Shown piece by piece: positions 1-5,531 of a DNA stretch of 5,616 nt. The first letter of the stretch is position 1. Every line of letters begins with the position of its first letter. The position numbers and the translations under genes are program-made. The notes beneath the pieces were generated by a model, which was given only the letters and a program-made list of their open reading frames with translations, was not told the DNA's origin and made no database searches. The DNA is from Faecalimonas sp. (GTDB lineage Bacteria > Bacillota_A > Clostridia > Lachnospirales > Lachnospiraceae). The DNA is taken from contig JAPFCT010000088.1 of NCBI GenBank assembly GCA_026169575.1, positions 1-5,616 of the forward strand, in the 5' to 3' direction.

Positions 1-38
1 ATCCAAGACTGCTTCTGCTGTCTCAGATCCTCTGCCAT
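1..38 (-). CDS. Possible N-terminus of an unidentified protein (partial, runs off left edge)
   Basis: After the EF-G stop, the minus strand has an ATG at 38 that opens a frame to the window edge and reads MAEDLRQQKQSW. The short stretch is hydrophilic and protein-like, and it would be the next gene in the same direction as the EF-G paralog, 46 bases downstream. The only purine-rich sequence before it is GAAGAA directly abutting the ATG, too close to be a good ribosome binding site. A second frame, in phase with the EF-G stop, is also open to the edge but has no usual start codon before its last codons. Twelve codons are too few to name a family, and the call could be wrong. Confidence 0.25.
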   Translation of the reverse strand, partial: MAEDLRQQKQSW

Positions 39-72
39 TTCTTCTATAAATTTCTATTTTCTCATTTCTTCT
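36..72 (-). repeat. Direct 10-bp repeat downstream of the EF-G paralog
   Basis: The minus strand carries AGAAGAAATG twice (72-63 and 45-36), 27 bases apart, in an AT-rich stretch. The second copy contains the ATG of the possible edge gene. The first is followed at once by AGA AAA TAG, so it cannot begin a protein. No terminator hairpin is visible between the EF-G stop and the edge, so transcription probably continues past 1. Confidence 0.35.
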
Positions 73-84
73 TTTATATGGAAT

Positions 85-2160
85 CTATTCTTCTGCCGCA
101 CGTTTTGCGATCTCTTTTTCCTGCACATCTGACGGCGCCTGCTCATATCTTGCAAATTCATATTCATAGGTTCCGCGTCCTCCGGTCATAGAACGGAGCA
201 CAGTACAGTATCCAAATACACCTGTCATTGGAATATCTGCCTCAATGATCTGTTTTCCTCCCTGCACCGGAGTCATTCCAAGGACACGGCCGCGGCGCTT
301 ATTCAGATCTCCCATAACATCTCCGGTATATTCGTCCGGAACAGTCACTTTCAGTGTTGCAATAGGCTCTAAGAGAACCGGAGAGGCCTCCATGATTCCT
401 TTCTTGAATGCCTGCATGGTCGCTGTCTTAAATGCCATCTCCGAAGAATCGACCGGGTGGTAAGATCCATCGTATAAAGTTGCCTTCACTCCGACTACCG
501 GATAACCTGCCAGAGGTCCTCTTCCTACAGATTCCTGCAGCCCCTTCTCAACTGCCGGGAAGTAGTTCTTCGGAACAGCTCCGCCTACAACTGTCTCCTC
601 AAAAACATATGGTGTTTCCAAATCGCCTGATGGCTCAAATTTCATCTTGACATGTCCGTACTGCCCATGACCTCCGGACTGTTTCTTATATTTTGTATCA
701 ACATCTGAAGTCTTGCGGATCGTCTCGCGGAATGCAACTTTCGGTGTCTCCAGTGTAACGTCCACTTTATAGCGGTTTGCAAGCTCGCTGACAATGATTT
801 CCAGATGCTGTTCTCCCATACCATAGAGCAGTGTCTGATGGTTCTCACTGTCGTTGACTACTTTCACAGTGACATCTTCTGCCATGATCTTCGCCAGTGC
901 CTGGGATACTTTGTCTTCATCTCCCTTTGATTTTACAACATATTTCATATATGTATATGGAACAGAATGATCTGTCTTTGGATATACTACCTGTGTATTC
1001 TTTGTGGCAAGTGTATCCCCGGTTCTTGTCGCACTGAGTTTTGCGATCGCACCGATATCTCCGGCATGCAGTTCCTGCACTTCTACCGGCTTATTTCCCT
1101 GCATCGTATATAATTTGCCTGGCTTTTCCTCTGCATCTGTGCTTGTGTTGTAAAGAACATCGTCCCCTTTTAAAACACCGGAACATACTTTGACAAATGA
1201 ATATTTTCCGATGAACGGGTCAACCATCGTCTTAAATACATAGGCTGTCTTCGCTTTTGCAAAGTCATAGTTTGCCTCATAGATTGCCTTTGTCGTACGG
1301 TTGAATCCGACACATTCCCGTTTATCCGGGCTTGGGAAAAATCTTACGATGTCTGAAAGCAGATTGGCAACTCCCTGCGCCATCGTATTCGATCCCATTC
1401 CGACCGGAACGATACTTCCATCCATCACATTGACTCTGAGCGCAGAACGGATCTCCTCCACTGAGAACTCTTCTCCTGCAAAATAACGTTCCATCAGATC
1501 CTCGCTTGTCTCAGCAACTGTCTCTAACAGCGTATCTCTGTATATTTTAAGGTTCGGCATACAATATTCCGGAATTTCACATTCTTCTCTCTGTCCGATG
1601 CCCGTATATCTTCTTGCTGCATTCTTAATGACATTCACATATCCAACCAGCTGTTCGTTCTCTCTGATCGGCTGGAAGTGCGGTGCGATCACCTTTCCGT
1701 ATCTCGCTGTCAGTTCTTCTACAACATTACGAAAACTTGCATCATCCATATCCATCTCTGTCACATAGACCATACGCGGCAGGTTATATTTATCACAGAG
1801 TTCCCACGCTTTCTCTGTTCCGACTTCCACACCTGCTTTTCCCGATACAACGATGACTGCCGCATCTGCTGCGCTGACTGCCTCTTCTACTTCCCCGACA
1901 AAATCGAAGTAACCTGGTGTATCAAGCACATTGATCTTTGCTTTCTCCCACTCGATCGGATATAACGTCGTATGGATTGAAAATTCTCTTTTCTGCTCTT
2001 CTTTGTCAAAATCACTGAGTGTATTGTGATCCGAGATCTTTCCCATACGGTTTGTCACTCCTGATACGAAAGCCATCGCTTCCACTAAGCTTGTTTTTCC
2101 GCTGCCGCCATGTCCAAGCAACACGACATTTCTAATTTCATCCGTTCTGTAAACTTTCAT
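85..2160 (-). CDS. fusA2: Elongation factor G paralog (EF-G2/FusA2-type translational GTPase)
   Basis: This 691-residue protein has the full EF-G layout: G domain with G' insert (about 1-285), beta-barrel domain II (about 300-395), domain III with GMGEQHLEI (447-455), domain IV (about 475-595) and domain V (about 598-675). EF-G drives tRNA-mRNA translocation on the ribosome and acts in ribosome recycling. Domain IV keeps the decoding-centre loops SGGHGQYG (495-502) and DGSYHPVDSSEMAF (564-577, with His568). This argues for a translocase rather than a TetM-type protection protein. The P-loop is GHGGSGKT (16-23). Switch II reads DTPGYFDF, with Tyr84 where canonical EF-G has the catalytic His. 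The guanine-specificity motif NKxD is TEMD (134-137), and the SA motif is GSN (256-258). The start at 2160 is chosen because AAGGAGG lies 7 bases upstream. A GTG at 2181 would read through that site. A housekeeping fusA is presumably elsewhere in the genome. The EF-G family is certain; the biochemical role of the paralog is inferred. Confidence 0.93.
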   Translation of the reverse strand: MKVYRTDEIRNVVLLGHGGSGKTSLVEAMAFVSGVTNRMGKISDHNTLSDFDKEEQKREFSIHTTLYPIEWEKAKINVLDTPGYFDFVGEVEEAVSAADAAVIVVSGKAGVEVGTEKAWELCDKYNLPRMVYVTEMDMDDASFRNVVEELTARYGKVIAPHFQPIRENEQLVGYVNVIKNAARRYTGIGQREECEIPEYCMPNLKIYRDTLLETVAETSEDLMERYFAGEEFSVEEIRSALRVNVMDGSIVPVGMGSNTMAQGVANLLSDIVRFFPSPDKRECVGFNRTTKAIYEANYDFAKAKTAYVFKTMVDPFIGKYSFVKVCSGVLKGDDVLYNTSTDAEEKPGKLYTMQGNKPVEVQELHAGDIGAIAKLSATRTGDTLATKNTQVVYPKTDHSVPYTYMKYVVKSKGDEDKVSQALAKIMAEDVTVKVVNDSENHQTLLYGMGEQHLEIIVSELANRYKVDVTLETPKVAFRETIRKTSDVDTKYKKQSGGHGQYGHVKMKFEPSGDLETPYVFEETVVGGAVPKNYFPAVEKGLQESVGRGPLAGYPVVGVKATLYDGSYHPVDSSEMAFKTATMQAFKKGIMEASPVLLEPIATLKVTVPDEYTGDVMGDLNKRRGRVLGMTPVQGGKQIIEADIPMTGVFGYCTVLRSMTGGRGTYEYEFARYEQAPSDVQEKEIAKRAAEE

Positions 2161-2167
2161 ATTGCTG

Positions 2168-2174
2168 CCTCCTT
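2168..2174 (-). promoter_or_regulatory. Ribosome binding site fixing the EF-G paralog start
   Basis: The minus strand reads AAGGAGG here, ending 7 bases before the ATG at 2160. This is near-perfect complementarity to the 16S rRNA tail. It decides between the ATG at 2160 and an in-frame GTG at 2181, whose reading frame would swallow the site. Confidence 0.85.
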
Positions 2175-2198
2175 CTAGCACGTTTTTGTCATGTGTAT

Positions 2199-2227
2199 AT
2201 TGTACTAAAAAAAATAGTAAATTACAA
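2199..2227 (-). promoter_or_regulatory. Candidate sigma-A promoter P1 for the EF-G paralog
   Basis: On the minus strand, TTGTAA (2227-2222, 4 of 6 matches to the -35 consensus) is followed after exactly 17 bases by TACAAT (2204-2199, 5 of 6 matches to the -10). The spacer contains an uninterrupted run of eight T. Transcription would begin near 2192, giving a leader of about 30 bases ahead of the ATG, just enough for the ribosome binding site. This is a prediction from consensus and spacing only. Confidence 0.6.
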
Positions 2228-2231
2228 CTCT

Positions 2232-2260
2232 TTTATATAATTTGTACAATTTTTGTGCAA
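2232..2260 (-). promoter_or_regulatory. Weaker second candidate promoter P2 for the EF-G paralog
   Basis: On the minus strand, TTGCAC (2260-2255, 3 of 6) lies 17 bases from TATAAA (2237-2232, 5 of 6). It sits upstream of P1. Its -35 and spacer coincide with the paired dyads at 2242-2260, so anything binding those dyads would be expected to block it. AT-rich DNA gives such matches readily, so confidence is low. Confidence 0.3.
2242..2260. promoter_or_regulatory. Paired 8-bp dyads, possible operator in the divergent region
   Basis: TTGTACAA (2242-2249) is a perfect palindrome. TTGTGCAA (2253-2260) is the same element with one changed base. Their centres are 11 bp apart, about one helical turn, so a dimeric or tetrameric regulator could read both from one face. 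Relative to the P1 start near 2192 the centres lie at about -53 and -64. No regulator family is identified from the motif, and the AT-rich context makes a chance occurrence possible. Confidence 0.35.
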
Positions 2261-2321
2261 TATTTTCTTTTCCGTTCCCCTTTGTGCCCATCCACGCATT
2301 CCGATACTTTCTGCGGCTCTT

Positions 2322-2343
2322 TTGCTTCCTCACTTTAAAGCAA
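2322..2343. repeat. Short inverted repeat upstream of the tyrA promoter
   Basis: TTGCTT (2322-2327) and AAGCAA (2338-2343) are perfect 6-bp inverted arms separated by 10 bases, ending 7 bases before the -35 box of the tyrA promoter. It could be an operator or activator site, or chance. The pyrimidine-rich stretch before it, from about 2262, holds no gene, RNA motif or other signal that I recognise. Confidence 0.25.
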
Positions 2344-2350
2344 TGTAGTT

Positions 2351-2379
2351 TTGACAAATACCAGAAAATAGCTTACAAT
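2351..2379 (+). promoter_or_regulatory. Strong sigma-A promoter for the tyrA operon
   Basis: A consensus -35 box TTGACA (2351-2356) is followed after the optimal 17-base spacer by TACAAT (2374-2379), one mismatch from the -10 consensus. Transcription would start near 2386, leaving a leader of about 44 bases before the tyrA ATG at 2430. That is too short for a T-box or a typical attenuator, and no hairpin of note is visible in it. Expression from this promoter would be expected to be strong unless repressed. Confidence 0.78.
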
Positions 2380-2429
2380 AATCCATATAAAAATTTTCTG
2401 ATTTACGCAGACTGGAAGGATATTATAAT

Positions 2430-3524
2430 ATGAAGGAAAAAATTGGTTTTATCGGGCTTGGACTGATCGGGGGATCCATAGCCAAAGCCATACGGCAATA
2501 CTACCCGGACATGGAACTGGTCGCATTCGACAAACAAAAGGAAACGCTGGCGCTCGCTGCGCAGGAAGGGATCATCGATACTGCATGTGCCTCGATCAAT
2601 GACAGTTTTCACAACTGCTCCTATCTGTTTCTGTGCGCCCCGGTCGCTTACAACAATGCCTATCTGGCCCAGTTAAAAGAATACATGCATGAAGGCTGTA
2701 TCCTGACAGATGTCGGCAGCGTAAAGTCATCAATCCACGAAGCAGTCCGCGCGCTTGATCTGGAGGAATATTTTATCGGTGGACATCCGATGGCAGGTTC
2801 TGAAAAGACCGGATTCGCAAACGCAAAAGCACTTCTAATTGAAAATGCCTATTTTGTCCTGACACCCTCTGAAAAGGTTTCTTCGGAAAAAGTAAATGCC
2901 TACAAAGATTTTATTTCCTCTCTCAAGGCGCTTCCGATCGTTATGGATGCTGCAGAACATGACTTTGTCACGGGAACGATCAGCCATCTGCCACATATCA
3001 TCGCTTCCGGCCTTGTCAATTTTGTGGAACAGACTGACACAGCTAATGAACATATGAAGCTGCTTGCTGCCGGAGGATTTAAAGACATCACGCGGATCGC
3101 TTCTTCTTCGCCTGCCATGTGGCAGCATATCTGCCTGAAAAATCACAGACAGATCTCGGAGATTCTCGGCGCCTACATTGATCTTCTGACAAAGGCAAAG
3201 CAATCTGTCGAAGCATGTGATGCCGAACAGCTCTATGATTTTTTCGACCGCGCAAAGACTTACCGGAATTCTATTCCGGACAGTTCTTTTGGCTGTATCA
3301 AAAAAGAGTTTGTCATCTACTGTGATATCATTGATGAGGCAGGCGGGATCGCAACGATTGCAACGATCCTTGCCTCCAATCACATCAGTATGAAAAATAT
3401 CGGGATCATCCACAACCGGGAATTTGAAGAAGGTGTGCTGCGGATTGAATTTTACGATGAACTTTCTTCCCAGAAAGCGGCAAAACTGCTTCAGAAATAC
3501 CGCTATATCGTATATGAGAGATAG
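2430..3524 (+). CDS. tyrA: Prephenate dehydrogenase with C-terminal ACT domain
   Basis: The enzyme oxidatively decarboxylates prephenate to 4-hydroxyphenylpyruvate, the committed step to tyrosine, in the cytoplasm. The 364-residue length suits the Gram-positive TyrA family. The N-terminal Rossmann fold has GLGLIG (9-14), and Asp34 at the end of the second strand suggests NAD+ rather than NADP+. The family signatures follow: TDVGSVK (93-99), HPMAGSE (119-124), SHLPH (185-189) and DITRIASSSPAMW (219-231), whose Arg222 probably binds substrate. His119 and His186 lie in the two conserved active-site motifs. Residues from about 293 to the end form an ACT domain, the usual site of tyrosine feedback in this type. 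The start has GGAAGGA 9 bases upstream. The gene is first behind the promoter at 2351-2379 and is followed by aroA, as in shikimate operons. Arogenate use cannot be excluded from sequence. Confidence 0.95.
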   Translation: MKEKIGFIGLGLIGGSIAKAIRQYYPDMELVAFDKQKETLALAAQEGIIDTACASINDSFHNCSYLFLCAPVAYNNAYLAQLKEYMHEGCILTDVGSVKSSIHEAVRALDLEEYFIGGHPMAGSEKTGFANAKALLIENAYFVLTPSEKVSSEKVNAYKDFISSLKALPIVMDAAEHDFVTGTISHLPHIIASGLVNFVEQTDTANEHMKLLAAGGFKDITRIASSSPAMWQHICLKNHRQISEILGAYIDLLTKAKQSVEACDAEQLYDFFDRAKTYRNSIPDSSFGCIKKEFVIYCDIIDEAGGIATIATILASNHISMKNIGIIHNREFEEGVLRIEFYDELSSQKAAKLLQKYRYIVYER

Positions 3525-3577
3525 TACTGCTGAACTTTTGTTGCTGAATTTTTACTGTTCAAATTTTCAGCCAGTAC
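3524..3577 (+). other. Possible RNA stem-loop between tyrA and aroA
   Basis: GTACTGCTGAA (3524-3534), beginning on the last base of the tyrA stop codon, can pair with TTCAGCCAGTAC (3566-3577). This gives 11 base pairs with a single bulged C and a 31-base loop. It is not followed directly by a U run, so it is not a classical terminator. It could protect the upstream mRNA end or modulate read-through to aroA. No promoter for aroA is evident in the 99-base gap, so co-transcription with tyrA is the simplest reading. Confidence 0.4.
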
Positions 3578-3613
3578 AGCCTGATTGATATTTGAAATTT
3601 TTTCAGAAAGACG

Positions 3614-3618
3614 AGGAG
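3614..3618 (+). promoter_or_regulatory. Ribosome binding site fixing the aroA start
   Basis: AGGAG lies 5 bases before the ATG at 3624. The in-frame ATG at 3585 lacks such a site and would add 13 residues, some of them encoded by the ribosome binding site itself. The normal EPSP synthase N-terminus begins close to the LRGTVTVPGDKS strand, which agrees with the start at 3624. Confidence 0.85.
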
Positions 3619-3623
3619 ATACA

Positions 3624-4934
3624 ATGGAACTTACTTCTACAAAAAAATTGCGGGGAACAGTCACTGTACCCGGAGATAAATCAATTTCCCACCGTGCGGT
3701 GATGTTTGGCGCGATTGCAAACGGGCTGACAGAGATCCACGGATTTCTCCAGGGAGCAGATTGTCTCGCCACGATCAACTGTTTTGCTCAAATGGGGATC
3801 GAGATCGAAAATCTCGGTGACACTGTCCTGGTACACGGCAGGGGACTTCATGGACTCTGCCGCCCTTCTGCTGCATTAGATACAAAAAACAGTGGAACAA
3901 CAACAAGACTGCTCTCCGGTATTTTAGCCGGACAACCATTTGAAACAACGGTTTCCGGAGATGCCTCCCTCAACACGCGGCCGATGGGACGCATCATCAC
4001 GCCGCTTTCTATGATGGGAGCTGACATCACCAGTCTTGCAGGAAACGGCTGTGCCCCGCTCCGGATCCGGCCTTCAGACCTGCATGGAATTTCCTATTCT
4101 TCCGGGATTGCTTCCGCACAGGTAAAATCCGCGATCCTGCTGGCAGGACTGTATGCAGACCGGGAAACATCCGTGACAGAGCCGGAATTGTCCCGCGACC
4201 ATACGGAACGGATGCTGCGCGCATTCGGCGCTGATCTGAAAAGTAAAAAATCCGACGACGGCGCGGTGTCTGTAATCCGCCCGTGCAAAGAACTTTTCGG
4301 ACAAAAAGTGCTTGTACCGGGTGATATCTCTTCTGCCACCTATTTTATCGCTGCCGGTCTGCTTGTTCCCGATTCTGAGATTATGATCAGAAATGTGGGA
4401 GTCAATCCGACCCGCGCCGGGATTTTATCAGTCTGCGAAGCAATGGGAGCAGATATTACCTATCTCTCCAAAACAGATGATGGAGGGGAACCAACTGCCG
4501 ATCTTCTGGTCCGCACAAGCAGCCTTCACGGCACAGTCATCGAAGGCAGTCTGATTCCGACATTGATCGATGAAATCCCGATGATCGCCATTCTCGCTGC
4601 CTGTGCAGAAGGTACAACGATCATCCGGGATGCACAAGAACTCAAAGTCAAGGAGACGAACCGCATCGATACCGTCACCGAAAATCTAAAAAGAATGGGG
4701 GCAGATATCACCCCAACCGATGACGGTATGATCATTCATGGAAAAACACCTCTGCACGGAGCTGTGATCGACAGTTACTTCGATCACCGAATCGCTATGG
4801 CTTTTTCCATCGCCGCTTTAATTGCAGATGGGACAACGATAATCCAAAACAGTTCCTGCGTAGATGTCTCCTTCCCGGATTTTTACAGCACACTTCGCAG
4901 TTTAAAGGAGGAATATTCATATGAGACGCGATAA
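3624..4934 (+). CDS. aroA: 3-phosphoshikimate 1-carboxyvinyltransferase (EPSP synthase), class II type
   Basis: AroA transfers the enolpyruvyl group of PEP to shikimate-3-phosphate, giving EPSP, the sixth shikimate-pathway step. The 436-residue protein is full length for the two-domain inside-out barrel. Active-site motifs are in order: PGDKSISHR (16-24, with Lys19, Ser20 and Arg24), NSGTTTR (89-95), Arg119 in NTRPMG, SAQVK (164-168), RDHTE (191-195), NPTR (261-264), Asp316 in LIDEIP, KETNR (343-347, with Glu344 and Arg347) and DHRIAM (387-392). The combination GDKS, SAQVK, RDHTE and NPTR is the motif set of class II EPSP synthases, the group that includes glyphosate-tolerant forms. Tolerance of this enzyme cannot be read from the sequence. 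It lies 99 bases after tyrA and probably shares its transcript. Its last five codons overlap the next gene. Confidence 0.96.
   Translation: MELTSTKKLRGTVTVPGDKSISHRAVMFGAIANGLTEIHGFLQGADCLATINCFAQMGIEIENLGDTVLVHGRGLHGLCRPSAALDTKNSGTTTRLLSGILAGQPFETTVSGDASLNTRPMGRIITPLSMMGADITSLAGNGCAPLRIRPSDLHGISYSSGIASAQVKSAILLAGLYADRETSVTEPELSRDHTERMLRAFGADLKSKKSDDGAVSVIRPCKELFGQKVLVPGDISSATYFIAAGLLVPDSEIMIRNVGVNPTRAGILSVCEAMGADITYLSKTDDGGEPTADLLVRTSSLHGTVIEGSLIPTLIDEIPMIAILAACAEGTTIIRDAQELKVKETNRIDTVTENLKRMGADITPTDDGMIIHGKTPLHGAVIDSYFDHRIAMAFSIAALIADGTTIIQNSSCVDVSFPDFYSTLRSLKEEYSYETR
4904..4911 (+). promoter_or_regulatory. Ribosome binding site for the deaminase, inside aroA
   Basis: AAAGGAGG, near-perfect for binding the 16S rRNA tail, ends 9 bases before the deaminase ATG at 4921 and lies entirely in the aroA coding sequence. 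Ribosomes finishing aroA at 4934 pass over this start, so the two genes are likely to be translationally coupled. Confidence 0.8.
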
Positions 4935-5406
4935 AATCAACTACTATCTGGACCTTGCGGAGATGGTCTCCCAGCGCTGTACCTGCCTGCGAAAACACTA
5001 CGGTGCAGTCATTGTAAAAAATGACGAAGTCATCTCCACCGGTTATGCCGGCGCCCCGCGCGGACGGAAAAACTGTACGGACATTAATATGTGTATCCGT
5101 GAGAAACTCAAAATCCCTCGCGGAGAACGATATGAACTGTGCCGCAGCGTACATGCGGAAGCGAACGCGATCATCAGCGCTTCCCGCGACAAAATGATTG
5201 GAAGTTCTCTGTATCTTACCGGAATTGATATGAAGACCAACGACTATGTAGAAAATTCCAACAGCTGCTCCATGTGCAAAAAAATGATCATCAATGCCGG
5301 GATTGAAAAAGTCTATATCCGCGACACAAAAGATGAATACCGCGTCATTGACGTAGAAGAATGGATCGCACATGACGAATCTTTGGATGGATCTTACGGA
5401 TATTAA
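4921..5406 (+). CDS. Deoxycytidylate (dCMP) deaminase, ComEB-like
   Basis: The enzyme deaminates dCMP to dUMP, the substrate of thymidylate synthase. The 161-residue length is typical of the family. The zinc site is visible as VHAE (77-80), with His78 as ligand and Glu80 as the proton-shuttling catalytic acid, and SCSMC (115-119), with ligands Cys116 and Cys119. The usual PCxxC form has Pro where this protein has Ser115. The segments GAVIVKNDEVISTGYAGAP (28-46) and PRGERYELCRSVHAE (66-80) are typical of dCMP deaminases rather than of cytidine, guanine or tRNA adenosine deaminases. Cys20, Cys22, Cys52, Cys58 and Cys74 could supply a second, structural zinc site, as known in phage T4 dCMP deaminase. 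The start overlaps aroA by 14 bases and has an excellent ribosome binding site. The homologous B. subtilis gene comEB sits in a competence operon; no other competence gene is visible here. Confidence 0.92.
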   Translation: MRRDKINYYLDLAEMVSQRCTCLRKHYGAVIVKNDEVISTGYAGAPRGRKNCTDINMCIREKLKIPRGERYELCRSVHAEANAIISASRDKMIGSSLYLTGIDMKTNDYVENSNSCSMCKKMIINAGIEKVYIRDTKDEYRVIDVEEWIAHDESLDGSYGY

Positions 5407-5476
5407 TCAGCGGAACCATGCCGAAATCACTACTATGCCACCGTGATCCTGGGACGCGGGGACAAGAGCCAATAAA
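5407..5476. other. GC-rich spacer without a recognised gene
   Basis: The stretch between the deaminase stop and the terminator hairpin is visibly richer in GC than other intergenic DNA here. It contains GGGAC twice (5451-5455 and 5459-5463), ATGCC twice (5418-5422 and 5435-5439), and a 5-bp inverted pair ATCAC/GTGAT (5426-5430 and 5443-5447). Read in phase with the deaminase it stays open for 22 codons after the TAA, but nothing marks these as translated. It may be a dispersed extragenic repeat or a remnant of one. Confidence 0.3.
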
Positions 5477-5527
5477 AATACTCCCTTTGCAGATGAATGT
5501 TTTCACTTACCTGCAAAAGGGAGTATT
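5474..5527 (-). terminator. Long intrinsic terminator, oriented best for the minus strand, possibly bidirectional
   Basis: AATACTCCCTTTGCAG (5477-5492) pairs with 5511-5527 over 16 base pairs with one extra A, and the interior continues as an imperfect stem closed by a TTTT loop (5500-5503). Read on the minus strand, the hairpin is followed by TTTTT (5478-5474) and then ATT, the classic tail. In that direction the two interior A-C mismatches become G-U pairs. Read on the plus strand, it is followed by CTATTTA, a weaker tail, so it may also end the tyrA-aroA-deaminase transcript. Confidence 0.8.
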
Positions 5528-5531
5528 CTAT

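Noticed and set aside
85..2160. Tetracycline resistance ribosomal protection protein (TetM/TetO type)
   Set aside because: Those proteins keep DTPGH and NKxD and have different domain IV loops. This protein has EF-G-type loops SGGHGQYG and DGSYHPVDSSEMAF and the Tyr variant of EF-G2.
2161..2181. GTG start 7 codons upstream for the EF-G paralog
   Set aside because: Those codons would encode the ribosome binding site itself, and the ATG at 2160 has ideal spacing and matches the usual EF-G N-terminus.
2386..2429. T-box or other riboswitch in the tyrA leader
   Set aside because: The predicted leader is about 44 bases and lacks the conserved T-box sequence, specifier stem and terminator.
2242..2433. 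Plus-strand frame of 63 codons rich in Phe, resembling a pheA/tyrA-type leader peptide
   Set aside because: It begins with TTG without a ribosome binding site and starts upstream of the strong promoter at 2351. Its Phe content follows from the TTT/TTC-rich pyrimidine tract. It also overlaps the tyrA start, with no attenuator hairpins after it.
2835..3413. 192-codon minus-strand open frame inside tyrA
   Set aside because: It is wholly antisense to tyrA, which is intact with all family motifs, and has no start signals or recognisable domain.
3585..3623. ATG start 13 codons upstream for aroA
   Set aside because: It has no ribosome binding site and would extend beyond the normal EPSP synthase N-terminus, while the ATG at 3624 follows AGGAG at a good distance.
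4795..5373. 192-codon minus-strand open frame across aroA and the deaminase
   Set aside because: It lies antisense to two genes with clear catalytic motifs, has no ribosome binding site, and its translation resembles no protein. It is a by-product of plus-strand codon use.
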